64,000 nucleotides of DNA from Chiridota heheva (GCA_020152595.1 JAIGNY010002056.1:562501-626500), one strand, 5' to 3'. Shown: positions 35,936 through 48,545, counted from the first letter of the stretch. Notes: a model not told the origin generated them from the sequence alone. Numbers and translations: made by a program.

Positions 35936-36640
35936 TAGTATCCTAGTATGGCCAGCCATCAATAATTGGCAGCAATCAAATGCCGATGGCATCAGTACAA
36001 AGGTACCATGGGGAGTACTAATGTAGGTCTAGCCCAGTACTTTGTACTAGTAGACAAAATTTGAAATTTAAAATGGGCGTCATTAAATGGCAGTAATCAA
36101 ATGCGGATGGCATCAGTACAAAGGTACTATGGGGAGTACTAATGTAGGTCTAGCCTAGTACTTTGAAATTTCATTTGGGCAGAAAATATGTGCCTGGGTA
36201 GGGGGAGGGGGCTGTCAGTGACATATGGGATTAAGATTCATGGGTTGGAGGGGTCCGTGATTTGAGGGAGGAGGTGAGGGTATTTTTGGAGGAAATCACC
36301 AATCTCACCCAGTTATTAGTATTTACATTTACAGTATTTGGATTTACAGTTATTAGTATTTACAGTTATTAGTATTTACACTTATTAGTATTTACATGAT
36401 GTAGCATCCAGTTGTGCACAGTTGTGCACAGTCGTACACATGCATTCATGATTATTTGTACTGATAATTGCAGGCATGTTGGTGAAAGCTTTTTTTTACT
36501 GGAAGAAATTGCTGTGATATTTAATCTTGTTTGCCAACATACATTTTTGTGGGCAGAAAAAGTTATTAATCATTGATGCCACATACTTTTGCACCTAGAT
36601 TTAACCAGCGATTTTTCCACAGATATGTGGAACAATTCTC
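35936..36640 (-). repeat. Dispersed repeat X, left copy (inverted relative to 39.84-40.39 kb)
   Basis: From about 36000 to 36640 this matches the reverse complement of 39840-40393. Shared blocks include GGAGTACTAATGTAGGTCTA, TTACAGTTATTAGTATTTAC repeats, CATGATGTAGCATCCAGTTG and CCACAGATATGTGGAAC. Its outer end contains a ~110-bp direct duplication (GGCATCAGTACAAAGGTAC at 35986 and 36110) that the other copy lacks. Non-coding. Confidence 0.8.
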
Positions 36641-37744
36641 TAAACTCAATTGCAGAGGTATGTCTTCTGCATCATACCTTCTCTCCCACCCAGCCGTTGG
36701 GAGAAGTGGCCGATGGCTTTGTGGCGCTCACCGTCCATCAGATTAGTGTCAGAGGGTACCCAAAATATCCGAGTACCCGACCGATTGTGTTGTTAACCGG
36801 TTCCAAAAATACAACCCGGTTATGGATTTTCATAATATTACCAATTACAGACTGTTCTGTTTCAGAATTGTATATTAAAAATTATGAATCTTAACTTACA
36901 AGAATTATAAAGTGTATTTCTATTCCAATGCAATACAATAAAACGATCACAAAATATTTCCACAGATCGCAGAATAGATAATGAACGAGCGATGTGGCTA
37001 CATGTAGTAACGTATGTACGCTAATAGTACTACATGTACTAGTAGCGCAAAACTTAAACTCTCTAAACTTCGATGTAGAAAAAAAAAATCCAAACCAGTG
37101 TGCAACAAGCAGTGTGTGTGAGTGTAGTATGCTGTAGAAAATATATATTGCGGTTGTACTTTACCAAACTGTTTTGCTAAAAACGTGTCTGCTATTTGCT
37201 GAAAAAAATTGCAACTCTATTATGAACGAATCACAAGTTGTGTTCAAATGAATTGTTACGTGTTACTGAGCGTGCACATAACAGAATTATGGAATCAGTC
37301 AGTAATTCCCAGCCTAGCGTTAATGAGGTGGAATAGTGTATTTAATATTCCAGAATACCAAGTGACCCATCGCGTGAAATTTTGAGGAAGTGCGTATATT
37401 ATTATTTTACGGTATTTCATGAAGACAGGTAAATAAGAGAGACAAGAAACATTTGTATTCTGTTTCTTTATTCACAAAAACAAAGGTACGATTGAAAAAC
37501 AAGAAATATCACAAGGTTTTACAAGGTACACTGTTAGGTTTTAACACACTTTATACTACTTCCGCGAAAAATATTGAAAATACTTTGTCGGTACGTAGGA
37601 TACCTGGATACCTGGCCGATAATGCATGTCGGGTATCCGGTCCGATTTTTAGACCCGGTGCAAACACTACATCAGATGTGGATGTTAAATGTCGGTCCTG
37701 ATGGCAGGGCTCCTCATCCCCTGCCTAGTTCCCTGATCACTTCT
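36641..37744. other. No gene seen
   Basis: The 101-residue frame at 36589-36894 crosses the edge of repeat X and shows no family motif. The rest is A+T-rich and unremarkable. Confidence 0.45.
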
Positions 37745-38635
37745 CAAAAAGAGTAAAACTCTCTTTCCATCCCCCTTTCATCATCTTCTCTGACTCTAAA
37801 TCCGTCCTCACTGGCATCCTCAACATGCTCTGGCCCAACCCTCTTATTCTACAAATCCTCAACAAACTCCACACTCTCTCCTTCTTAGGAAAGAATATTA
37901 TCTTCTTCTAAATTCCCAGCCATGTCAGCATCCCTGGCAATGAGAGAGCAGACAGAGCCGCCAACAAAGCTCTGTCAAACATGGCCTTTCCTTTTCCTAT
38001 TCCACACTTAGATCTCTGTCTCTCCATCTCCAACTACATAAAAAAAAACCTGGCAAAACTCCTGGAATCACAAAACCAGTAACAAACTCCACACCATTAA
38101 AACCAAAGTTGGGACCAACACCCCTCTGCACAGTCGCAACCGTAGTGAAGACATCGTTGTCACCCACATCCGCCTCAGCCACTCCTGTCTCACTCACTCC
38201 CATCTTTTATCCGGCCCCCTACCCCTCTCTGCCCCACTTGTAACACTGATCTCTCCATTAAGCATGTCTTCGTAACCTGTCCCTTATACCAGAACTCCAG
38301 ATCTCTTCTCTTCTCACTATCTTCAATCTCGGACCTATTTGAAAACAATTCTTCCTCAAACATCATCAACTTCTTCCGCAACAACAACCTCTTCCACCAC
38401 ATTTAACTTCCCCCTCCCCCTCCCCTCCCTTTCTACACTTAACCTTTCTTACCTCCTTTCTTTCTTTCTTTTTCTCTTTCTGGTTTCATCCGTTTTCTCC
38501 CTCACAAACCTTCCTTTTCTCACTATCCTAAATCTTACACCATTATTTATTAACACCCTCTTGGCACATTTGACTCTGACTGTCGCGGTGCCGTTAAACA
38601 TCAACAAACCAAACCAAACCAAAAAGAGTAGGGTG
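37745..38635 (+). mobile_element. 5'-truncated LINE, family 2: RNase H end and 3' tail
   Basis: Broken frames keep RNase H landmarks: IFSDSKSVLTGIL (about 37780), then IPSHVSIPGNERADRAANKA (about 37912) with the conserved His and Asp. A Cys-containing tail follows (CPTCNTDLSIKHVFVTCPLY) to a stop near 38404. The tryptophan before IPSHV is a TAA. The 3' UTR ends GTGCCGTTAAACATCAACAA followed by (ACCAA)n. The same tail, truncated, is at 47694-47865. The tail resembles that of family 1, so the families are related. Confidence 0.82.
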
Positions 38636-38904
38636 AAAACCTGGTGTTCATCCATTTCCGTCTCAGTCAAAGTCCATGTCCATTCACAGCTCATCCAGAT
38701 GATGAACAGGCTATGATGAGTATCATTGTAGAAGTAGTTCTGCAGACTTGAGTGCCAGATCTTTTTCGGCTATCTCAAGAGCCGTCAGATTTATAGTACA
38801 TGACTAGAATTCTCACAGGGAGGGAGGGGCCATCCATAAAACATTGTTTATTCAGAGTAAACCTTAAAGTACCCACCGAACAAAACTGCTATCTACTAAT
38901 GAAG

Positions 38905-39060
38905 GAAGCGCAGTGTTAGAGAGTCAAACTGGTATTCCAAATGATGGTACTGGGTCAATTCCTGGCACAAGAGTAATGCGTTGTGTCCTTGAGCAAGACA
39001 CTTAATTCCACTTGCTTTGACAGTTTAATGACAGCTGTGAAATGAGCACCAACATTGCTG
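38905..39060 (+). mobile_element. SINE family C, copy 1
   Basis: A tRNA-like head (GCGCAGTGTTAGAGAGTC, then GGGTCAATTCC in the B-box position) is followed by GTTGTGTCCTTGAGCAAGAC, CACTTAATTCCACTTGC and TGAAATGAGCACCAACA. These blocks recur in the copy at 53012-53175. Both boxes are decayed. Confidence 0.7.
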
Positions 39061-39289
39061 GGGATTTAACCTGTGATGGACTTTTCTCACGCACTTTTCC
39101 ACCTAAACTTTTGCACCTTTTTCATTTTCCGGGATTTTCTCTTTGTGGATGGGTGACTGCTTTCGGTAAGATTGTTTCTTTTAATTTTTTTCCCTCCCAT
39201 TGTAACCAGGCCTACACACCCTTTTTGGTACTTGTACAGTGGTTGTTGTATAGTTGTTCCACTACTTTTTTTTTTTTCTAGTTGCCTCA

Positions 39290-39835
39290 GGTCTCCCGGC
39301 CCAAAAAATTGTAATCATTCAGGCCACTATCAAACAAGACAGTTTCAAAAGAGTTTCCCCTTCCTTATACACAAGGCGCTCCAAGGCTTTGTTGGTACCC
39401 TCCCCAAAGCTTCTACCCTTAGATCTGGCATGCTCCTGGTACACTGTACCAGGGACACTCAAGTCACCACCCTCTTCACCACCAAAACCCTAGCTAATGC
39501 TGGTATCGACATAACAGTCACTCCCCACCATTCCCTGAACTCCAGCAAAGGCGTGTTTAGAACCAGGGACTTTGCCTACTTGACCAATGAAGATCTCGTT
39601 GACGAACTTGCCAGCCAACACATCTCTGAGGCCAGTCATATCATGCTCAAGAGAGATGGTGCCAAAACACCCACCAATACCATCTTCCTGACTTTTGCCT
39701 CACCAACTCTCCCCTCCCACATCACTGCTGGTTATCTGAGAATCCCAGTTGCCCCCTACATTCCCAACCTTCTCCCCTGTCATAAGTACCAGAGGTATGG
39801 CCTTAAAAAACTCCTATGGTGCAGTAGTGTGGCCC
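39290..39835 (+). pseudogene. LINE family 1 ORF1, + strand copy, 3' truncated
   Basis: The frame within 39172-39840 contains VFRTRDFAYLTNEDLVDEL, IMLKRDGAKTPTNTIFLTF, ITAGYLRIPVAPYIPNLLPC and KYQRYG, the same protein as the reverse-strand ORF1 at 19110-18370 but with about 110 more N-terminal residues (from about 39300). It breaks off directly after the first half of the zinc knuckle, where repeat X begins. The 222-residue frame's first ~40 residues are probably untranslated leader. Confidence 0.8.
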
Positions 39836-40394
39836 AGTGAGAATCGTTCCGCATATCTGTGGAAAAATTACTGGTTAAATCTACGTGGAAAAGTATGTGG
39901 CATCAATGATTAATAACTCTTTCTGCTCACAAAAATGTATGTTGTCAAACAAGATTAATTATCACAATAATTTCTTCCAGTAAAAAAAGACTTTACCAAC
40001 TTGCCTGCAAATATCAGCACAATGAATCATGAATGCATGTGTATGATTGTTCACAACTGGATGCTACATCATGTACAGTAAATACTAATAACTGTAAATA
40101 CTAATGACTGTAAATACTAATAACTGTAAATACTAAACTGTAATTACTAATAACTAAATAATAATAACCGGGGGTGGGATTGGTGACTTCCTCCAAAAAT
40201 ACCCCTCCCCCCACCTTCTCCTCCAAATCATGGACCTTCCTCCCATGAATCCAATCCATATGTCACTGACACCCCTCCCCCTGTGCACATATTTTCTGAC
40301 CATTGAAGAAGTACTGTTCTGTCAAAAATATCAAATTTTGTGTCATGGTACTACTAAAAAATACTAGGCTAGGCCTACATTAGTACTCCCTATA
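39836..40394 (+). repeat. Dispersed repeat X, right copy, inside the LINE
   Basis: About 560 bp, reverse complement of 36000-36640, lie between the truncated ORF1 and the point where the ORF2 reading resumes (KIWSMVNSFH, about 40405). Compared with the reverse-strand LINE, about 1.86 kb of LINE (rest of ORF1 and the endonuclease) is missing here. Confidence 0.8.
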
Positions 40395-42535
40395 ATAAAA
40401 GAAGATTTGGAGTATGGTAAACAGCTTTCACGGCAGGATGGGCAAGTCTTCCATCTCTTCTAGAATGGTAAGCCTCTCACCGGGAAAAAGGATATTGCTT
40501 AATGCCTCGCCGCCTCTTTCAGCAACATCTTGTCCTCGGCCAACTACTCCAATGCATTCAAAGCCAAAAATGCTTGCGACGAAACCTGGAGTATTACCTT
40601 TACCTCCGACAGCACTGAGAGCTACAACACCCTTTTTACTCTATCTGAATGAAAGCAAGCCATCTATAATGCTGGCTGCACCTCCAAGGGCCCAGATGAC
40701 ATCCCCTACCAGTTCCTGAAACACCTCCCAACAAGTCTATTGCTATTCTTCTCATCATCCTCAACCACATTTGGTCCTCACACTCTTTTCTCCTATCTGG
40801 TGGACAGCTATCATCACCCCCTTTCCCAATCTGGGGATGGACAGCACCGACCCCTCCAGCTACCACCCCATCACCCTCACCTGCTGTCTCTGTAAAAATT
40901 ATGGAAAGGATCATCAACCAGAAACTTAACTGGCTCCTTGAGACCAACAGAATCTTCTCCCCCCCACCAAAGAAGCTTCCAGAAATGTTGCAATACCTTG
41001 GACCAGTTAATCACACTCGAAACCGCTACCCTGGAATCCTTTGCAAAAATCAACACCTCATTGCCATCTGTTTCAACCTCGAGAAAGCTTTTGACACTAC
41101 TTGTAAATTCAGCATTACCTGCAAGCTTCACACCATCGGCCTCAGAGGCCACCTCCCCATCTTTATTCAAAACTTCCTCTCATCCTGGCAGTTCCAACTT
41201 TGTATTGGCCACACCCTCTCCAATCCCCATGAAGAGGGCATCCCAAGGCAACATCTTCTCCTTACTCTCTTCAACCTGAGCATTAACAACATTGTGGACA
41301 ACCTTGGCCCCAACATCAAATGTGCCCTCTAATTGGACGACTTTACCATCTTTTCCTCCCCTAGCTTTTCTCTCGTCGAAAATAGGCTCCAACTTAGCCT
41401 CAAATTAAATTCTCCAAAGACAAGACAGTGTACATGCACTTCTGTCATTTCAACAACCTCCACCCCAGCCCGAACCTCGTGCTCAGTGGCAATCGCATCC
41501 CTAAAGTTGACCACACTAAGTTCCTGGTTCTAACCCTAGAAACAGAAGTACAACAGCTCCCTCAACTTTCGCCGCCTCCTCTCCAACACCACTTGGGTGC
41601 GGACCCACACGCTCTCCTCAAACTCTTCAAGCTCACCATTCGTGCCAAGCTCGACTACGGCAATATTGTCTACTGTGCCACTGACAACTCTTACTTTAAC
41701 CACTTCAACATCATCTAAAATAAAGCCCCAGGCTTTGCCTGGGTGCCTACAGGACCTCCCCCATCACCATTCTTCACATTGAAGTCAAGAAACCCCCTTC
41801 CTGCTGAGGTATAGAAAGTTTTGCATTTCCTATGCTTTTAAAGCCTTCACCAACACCCAAAACCCTGTCTACAACCTCATTAGGTAGCCTAATTTCTCCA
41901 CCTTCTTTGATAGGACTAAAATCCTATCCCCTCCTTTCAGCTTACGCAATGCTCCTGACCTCCACCATCTCAGCATCAACCCTGCCACTCTTGGCACCTT
42001 CTCCTGGCATACTTATCCTCCCTGGGCCACCCTTTTCCTTCCATCCACCTGGGACTCTTATCACAAAATCCAAACCCACCCCAATCTCTTCATCAACCTC
42101 TACAACCAAATCAAAGACCAACTTTCCAATTATACCTCCATCTATGCTGTATGATGGCTCCAAGGAAGGTGACAAACAGCTGCCCTCAACCTCCCCCTAC
42201 CCCCATTCCCAAAACCTTTTCTGACATCAAACCGCTTATTGATTCCCTTGTTCGTGACCGCTGGCAAACCTCATGGGACTCCCAAATTGATAACAATTTC
42301 CACAACATCCAGCCCACCATTCCGACTTAACCCACCATCCACAATCTCTCCCGTACAGACAACGTCCCCATTACCCGCCTTATAATAGGTCACACCCACC
42401 TCACTCACTCCCACCTCCTTACTGGCTCCCTCCACCCTTTCTGCAACAATTGTCATTACCCCCTCACAGTCCTCCACATCCTGTCATGGTGCTGCATGTT
42501 AAGCCCTCATCAAACAAACAAATAAACAAACATAA
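40395..42535 (+). pseudogene. LINE family 1 ORF2, + strand copy, heavily decayed
   Basis: The RT region is recognisable (MERIINQKLNWLLETN at 40901, CFNLEKAFDTT, GLRGHLPIFIQNFL). Motif A has Asn for the first catalytic Asp, motif B is destroyed (GIPRQH), and motif C reads LDDF. Near 42140-42230 the sequence jumps from YDGSKEGDK to SDIKPLIDSL, so most of RNase H is deleted. It ends with GTTAAGCCCTCATCAAACAA and a CAAA-rich tail to 42535. The copy is clearly older than the reverse-strand one. It ends 500 bp upstream of an INTS9 exon. Confidence 0.85.
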
Positions 42536-43035
42536 TTATTGAACTTTGGAGATTTTTTCTTGCCCACATAAAAATGACTTTTGTACTGAGTCTAAGTCAT
42601 CATTATGATATCATCACATCACTTCCTGTACTAATCTTCATGTTAATCGCCAATTTTTCATAGTTTAATTATGCTATAAGTTACAAGAAAACATTGGAAA
42701 AAATTATTGTAAATTTGATTATACTGTGCATTATTCCTGATAATTTTTGAACAAAAGGATGTTCTTAATCATTTAGAAAATACGAAATTAATTTTCAAAG
42801 AAACACTCAAAGAATAGTACAAAAGTGCTGTGATGACATCATAATGATGACTAAGACTCAGACCAACAATCTTTTTTACACAGACAAGAAAAATCTTTAA
42901 GATTCTATAACTTCTTCTAGGAATAAGATATTAAGTTGGTTTTTCACCAAAGTGTTTCTTTTGTTGTCTATCTAATATATCAAATTGAAATTTCATGGGA
43001 ATATTCCTTAAAGTTTATCATTCTTTCCTCTGCAG
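42536..43035 (+). other. Intronic sequence upstream of the INTS9 exon
   Basis: A+T-rich. Only the polypyrimidine/AG acceptor TTCTTTCCTCTGCAG ending at 43035 is interpretable. Confidence 0.7.
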
Positions 43036-43163
43036 TATTGTTTGTCGGACCATCCAAGTAGCCCATGTCTGCTACTAACATTCAAGACTACATCTATTTT
43101 GCTGGACTGTGGATTGGACATGTCAAGTCTGCAGCACTTCCTTCCCCTCACGCTGGTACCAAG
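43036..43163 (+). CDS. INTS9: INTS9, coding exon a (residues about 4-46)
   Basis: Integrator subunit 9 is the catalytically inactive metallo-beta-lactamase/beta-CASP partner of the INTS11 endonuclease, which cleaves snRNA and other nascent RNAs in the nucleus. This 128-nt exon starts after TTTCCTCTGCAG and ends at AAG before GTAGGG. It reads [34 protein letters not shown] and LPLTLVP, which aligns with the family N-terminus (YCLSGHP, MLDCGLDM, FLPLPLVQS). It starts in phase 0, right where the family has MKL before YCLS, so a short upstream exon must supply the start. I did not find it. It ends in phase 2, which the next exon completes to a serine as in the human protein. Confidence 0.9.
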
Positions 43164-43979
43164 GTAGGGAATAATGGATATAAAAAAAAATTGATGGACT
43201 GGCTTCCTGTCACGTAACTTTATGCAAAAAGTAGAAAATTACCCTATATTGACAGTTTCATTTGAATATTTAAAACAAATAAGGAAAAACCTTCTGAAAA
43301 TATATATGAATTTCAAGGTGACATGTTACAGAATCAAAAAAAAATTGTTCCAAAAAAAAAAAAAAAAAATATTCTACAAGATCATTCTCAAGGTCAAAGG
43401 AAAGGGTAATAGGTTATTGATTTTTCGTTCGTATGCGAAGCATAATACAAACCTACAGTACGTAATGGCGATTATGTCCGTTCAGCTGTACGTTCTGCTG
43501 TCCGTCCGACTGTCCATCCAACTGTCCTTCCGGCCGTCCACAGTTTTATCCTGAGATTTCCTCAGAAATGTTAAAGTTTTCTGAAAATTCCTCAGAAAAT
43601 GATAAAGTTTCTTCAGAGTTCCTTAGAAAAAGGTTAAAATTTCCTTACAAAATGTTAAGTTTTTCAGAGACACTTACAGTAAGACAGGATTGAAGACTAG
43701 TTTCCTTAAAAAGTCTGCAAAACGTTTGATATTTTCTTGGAAGATAACTGTAAAATGATATAATTTTCCAATATTTTTCAGAGATCCTCAAGTGTCTCTC
43801 TTGTAGCACTTAAGATTTAAAATCCTTAAAATTCTTCAAAATATTTAGGCACCAACAGTTGTATCAGGCATGATTATTAAACTCCCATCTTTATTATTGT
43901 GGTCATTTGCATAAAGTTGCTACAGTATATGAACTGACTAGACTTTTTTTTATATAGTATGCTTAGTCAGGGAGTGTGA
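43164..43979 (+). other. INTS9 intron, repeat-poor part
   Basis: Contains an A-run at 43350-43370, a short GTCCGTC-type repeat near 43475-43545, and TTCCTCAGAAAATG-type repeats (43560-43640). No gene was seen. Confidence 0.6.
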
Positions 43980-45370
43980 CAGGATGTGATTGCATATGGA
44001 CATAGTGAGGGATGCCATGTGGGACATGGATGGGGGCCATAAGGGACATGTGATATGATATATACCATTTGGTATACACCGAGGGCTATATCAGGTATAA
44101 TTATTTGACTCCACTTTTTTTTTTCTTATTCAACAACTCATTTGCATATAAGTTATTTTATGAACTGACACTTTCATACATAGTATGCTCAATCAGGGAC
44201 TGTGATAGCTAGGATGAGACTTCTTATGGAGCCTATGGGACGTCATGTGGGACATGGGGTGGGATGCCATGTGGGGCATGGGGTGGGATAAATTGTGGAA
44301 CAGGGTGGAATGCCATGTAGGATATATGGTGGAATGCCATGCAGGACATAGGATGGAATGCCATGAGATGGAATGTCATGTGGGACATGGGATGGTATGG
44401 GATAGCATGTGGGACATGGGGTCCCACCCCATTTCAACAAGTCATTTGCATATAAGTTATTATATGAACTGACACTTTCATACAAAGTGTGTTCCATCAG
44501 GAACTGATACAGTAGCTAGGATGAGACTTCTTATGGAGCCTATGGGATGTCTTGTGGGACATGGGGTGGGATGCCATGTGGGACATGGGATGGGATGCTA
44601 TTTGGAACAGGGTGGAATGCCATGTGGGACGAGGTGGGATGCCAGCTGTAACATAGAGTGTGAAATTGGTTGGGATGCCATGTGTGACATAGGGTAGGAG
44701 GCTATGTGGGACATAGGGTAGAAGGCCATGGGATGTGATGCCATGTGGGATGTAAAGTAGGATGTCGTTGGGACATTGGAAGGGATACCATGTGGGACAT
44801 AAGGTGGGATGCCATGTTGGACATTAGGTGTGAAGCCACTGATGCGGGACACAGGGAAGGATGCCATGTGGGACATAGGGAGGGATGTCATGTGGTACAT
44901 ATGGTTGGATTAATGTGGGACATACATGTAGGATGGGATCCATGTGGGTCATAGGGTGGGATGCCATGTGGGACATATGGTGGTATGCCATGTGGGACAT
45001 ATGGTGGAATGCCATGTGAGACACTGTATGGTGAAATGCCATGTGGGTGATATGGTGGAATGCCATGTGGGACAAGGCATGGGATGTCTTGTGGGACATG
45101 ATGTGGGATGTCATTTGGGACATGGGATGTGGGACATAGGGTGGAATGCCATGTGGGTCATAGGATGGGATACCCTGTGGAACATATGATGGAATGCAAC
45201 ATGGGACAAGGGATGGGATGGGATGTCATGTGGGACATGGAATGGGATTCCATGTGAGATATATTGTGGAATGTCATGTGGGACATGGGATGGGATGTCA
45301 TGTGGGACATGGGGTGGGATGCCATGTGGGACATGAGATGCCATGTGGGACTAAGTGTGAGATGCTATTT
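43980..45370. repeat. 24-bp minisatellite (ATGCCATGTGGGACAT...) with larger duplicated blocks
   Basis: The unit ATGCCATGTGGGACATGGGG plus TGGG (24 bp) repeats about 50 times with variation. A ~120-bp non-repetitive spacer (ACTCATTTGCATATAAGTTA to GAGACTTCTTATGGAGCCTA) occurs at 44130-44245 and again at 44443-44545, with a weaker relative at 43900-44000. The array therefore grew by larger duplications too. Because 24 is a multiple of 3, long artefactual frames appear in several phases. Confidence 0.93.
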
Positions 45371-45749
45371 TTATAACTGGCCGAGTCATATGATATGGGT
45401 GTCAATTTGCATGGGCATGTGAACCATGATGGTATTTACCATTCTAGATAAATACCTGCTATGTTAAAACTGATTGCTTGTTGAATTGCCTTTAAAATGA
45501 CACCCATTCATCCAAAATTGAACTTGTACTTTTTAGGTTTTGGCTCTTTAAAAATCATTGACCATTTTAGCGACTTGCGTCCATTTTAGAGGGCCATAAC
45601 TTTTGAACGGAAAGTCCGATTTTGCTGAAATTTGAGATTGTTCCGTCCTCCAAGATACATGTAGCAATCAAGCAAACCAAATTTCATCAAAATCCTAGTT
45701 GGAGGTGTGTTAAATTGAACATTTTTGGGGTGAACTCACATGGAATGAC
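45371..45749. other. INTS9 intron; no feature
   Basis: The only unique-looking spacer between the two minisatellites. No conserved frame. Confidence 0.55.
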
Positions 45750-47640
45750 GCATGCATGAAATGTGGAGCTGACCTGCTGCATGCATGAATTATATACAAT
45801 TGAGCTCTAGTGCATGCTAGGAATGTACAGTTGAAGATTGCACTGATGCATGCCAGGCCTAAATGAAACTGAGCTGATGAATGCCAGAACTAAATCAAAC
45901 AGCTGCTGTACTGTATGCCAGAACTTAATGAAACAGCTGATATACTGTATGCCAGAACTAATTGAAACAGCTGCTGTACTGTACTGTACATGTATGCCAG
46001 AACTAAATCAAACTGAGCTGATGCATGCCAGAATTGAATGAAACTGAGTTGGTGCATGCATTAAATGAATGAAACTGAGCTTAAGTGCTTGCATGAAATG
46101 TATAAAACTGAGCTGACCCATGCAGGACATGAATTGAACTGTGCTGGTGCATGCAAGAAATGTGAATCTGAGCAGGTGCATGCAAGAAATAAATAAAACT
46201 GAGCTGGTGTGCATGAAATAAATGAAACTAGAGTTGGTGCATGCATGAAATGAATTAAAACAGAGATCGTGTAGGCATGACATGAATTAAACTGAGCAGC
46301 TGGTGCATGATGCATGAAATGTGAAGCTGAGCTGGTGCATTAATGCAATGAATGAAATTGAGCTAGTGCAAGCATGAAATGCAAAGCTGAGCTAGTGCAT
46401 GCATGAAATGAATGAAACTGAGCTGATGCATGCATGAAATTAATGAAGCTGAGCTGGTTCATGAAGTGTGAAATGTGAAACTTAGCTGGTGCATGCATAA
46501 AATATGAAACAGCTGGTGCATGCATGAAATAAATGAAGCTGAGCTGGTGCATGTATGAAATGTGAAGCTGAGCTAGTGCATGAATGAAGCTGAGCTAGTG
46601 CATGCATGAAATGAATGAAACTGAGCTGATGCTTGCATGAAATTAATGAAGCTGAGCTGGTTCATGAAGTGTGAAATGTGAAGCTGAGCTAGTGCATGAA
46701 TGAAGCTGAGCTAGTGCATGCATGAAATGAATGAAACTGAGCTGATGCATGCATGAAATGAATGAAACTGAGCAGGTGCATGCGTGAAATGAATGAAACT
46801 GAGCTGATGCTTGCATGGAATGAATTAAATTGAGCTGGTGCATGCATTAAATGAATGAAGCTGAGCTGGTTCTTGCATGAAATGAATGAAACTGAGCTGG
46901 TGTATAAAGTGTGAAATGTGAAGCTGAGCTGGTGCATGCATGAAATGTGAAACAGCTGGTGCATGCATGAATCGAATGAAGCTGAGCTGGTGCATGCATG
47001 AAATGTGAAGCTGAGCTAGTGCATGCATGAAATGAATGAAGCTGAGCTTGTGCATGCATGAAATGAATGAAACTGAGCTGATGCATGCATGAAATGAATG
47101 AAACTGAGCCTGTTCTGCATGAAATGAATGAAACTGAGCTGATGCTTGCATGAAATGAATGAAACTGAGCTTGTGCATGCATGAAATGTGAAACTGAGCA
47201 GGTGCATGCATGAAATAAATGAAACTGAGCTGATGCATGCATGAAATGTGAAGCTGAGCTGGTGCATGCATGAAATGATGAAACTGAGCTGGAAAAATGC
47301 ATGAAATGTGAATCTGAGCTGGTGCATGCATGCAATGAATGAAACTGAGCTGGTGTGTGCATGACAAGAATTAAACTGAGCTAGTGCATGCATAACATTA
47401 ATGAATCTGAGCTGGTGCATGCATGAAATGTGAAGCTGAGCTAATGTTTGCATGAAATGAATGAAACTGAGCTGGTACATGCATGAAATTAATGAAACTG
47501 AGCTGGTGCATGCATGAAATGAATTAAACAGGGATGGTGCTTTCATGAAATCTACAGTATGAAACTGAGCTGATGAAACGTATGCAACTGAGTTGTTGCA
47601 CATATTTTACCAGGACATTAAAGTAATGTGATGAGCTGGT
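45750..47640. repeat. ~31-bp minisatellite (GAAACTGAGCTGGTGCATGC...)
   Basis: About 55 units of GAAACTGAGCTGGTGCATGC plus ATGAAATGAAT occur, most degenerate to the left (from 45850) and most regular between 46600 and 47500. Minus-strand frames encode HACTSSVSFISCMHQLSF-type repeats and are not genes. Central TGCATGCA is self-complementary. Confidence 0.95.
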
Positions 47641-47693
47641 TCGTGTATGAAGTAGTAATGAAAACAGAATAAAAAAAATAAAAAAATAAACGC

Positions 47694-47865
47694 TTGAATG
47701 ATAATTGACTTTCCCTTATTCACCTTCTCTCCCTCCTTCCCTCTATCCCTCCTCTCTTTCCTCTGTCCTTAATCAAGCACCTTAGTTTTTAACACCCTCC
47801 TGGCACATTTGACTCTGACTGTCATGTCAGACTAAACATTAACAAACCAAACCAAACATATTCAG
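47694..47865 (+). mobile_element. 3' fragment of LINE family 2
   Basis: The sequence from CCTTCTCTCCCTCC through TTTGACTCTGACTGTC and CTAAACATTAACAAACC matches the 3' end at 38440-38635, including its ACCAAACC tail. No coding part is present. Confidence 0.8.
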
Positions 47866-48545
47866 TATATACTGTACTGTACGCAGATTATTACAATTTT
47901 AGACCTTAATATGCAGATGTTGGTGCATATTATCACCAATTCACATGCACATTGCTCAATAACAGACATTACATGTACTTCCAATTAACTAAGAGATAAA
48001 TGAATTTTTTTTTATCAAGATTTAGTCATCACAATTGTTGCATATACATTAATATTATATCTCATACTGTATATGACTGTAATACTAAAAATACAACTGT
48101 GTGTGCAAAAATGATCATCTGCTTGAAATTTATAGCATGAATTGTGAGGGTTATGTCATTCAACCTGTTGTGTTAATGCCTGGGTGAGGCATTAACAGAA
48201 AAGGTTGAATGACTGTGCATTGGCGGCATTGTCATTTCACACTTTGTGTTATTGCAAGTTGGGTGTGTACTGGCAGGGAGCTGCTTCTAGGAACAGCTAC
48301 CAGGGAGCTGTTTGTACAGTATGAAAAGTTACCAGGGAGTTGTTTCTTTGAACAGCTACTAGGGAGCTGTTTCTTTGAACAGCTTTGCAAACTTCATTCC
48401 AAACCTGGTTTCCTGATAAATTTATACTTTCAGAAGGAAATTGATGATTTTCAGAGAGAAACCTTTAAATCATAATTTTGTGAGAGTATTGAAAACTGGT
48501 AAAAATATCCCTTTCCAGCAAATGACAAATTGCCAGGGCTCCTAA
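47866..48545 (+). other. INTS9 intron; short GGGAGCTGTTTCTTTGAACA repeats
   Basis: Three to four copies of a 27-33 bp CTACCAGGGAGCTGTTTCT unit lie at about 48275-48385. Otherwise unremarkable. Confidence 0.6.

Noticed and set aside
36589-36894. 101-residue frame with RPIVLLTGSKNTT
   Set aside because: It looks superficially like a P-loop but lacks GxxxxGKT, and it spans the border of repeat X.
37421-37432. ATGAAGACAG before GTAAAT as INTS9 first exon
   Set aside because: Its phase does not fit exon a, which needs a phase-0 donor, and the residues do not match MKL.
46825-47603. Minus-strand proteins up to 195 residues with HACTSSVSFISCMHQLSF repeats
   Set aside because: Product of the 31-bp minisatellite. 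No conserved domain, no start context, and similar frames occur in all phases.
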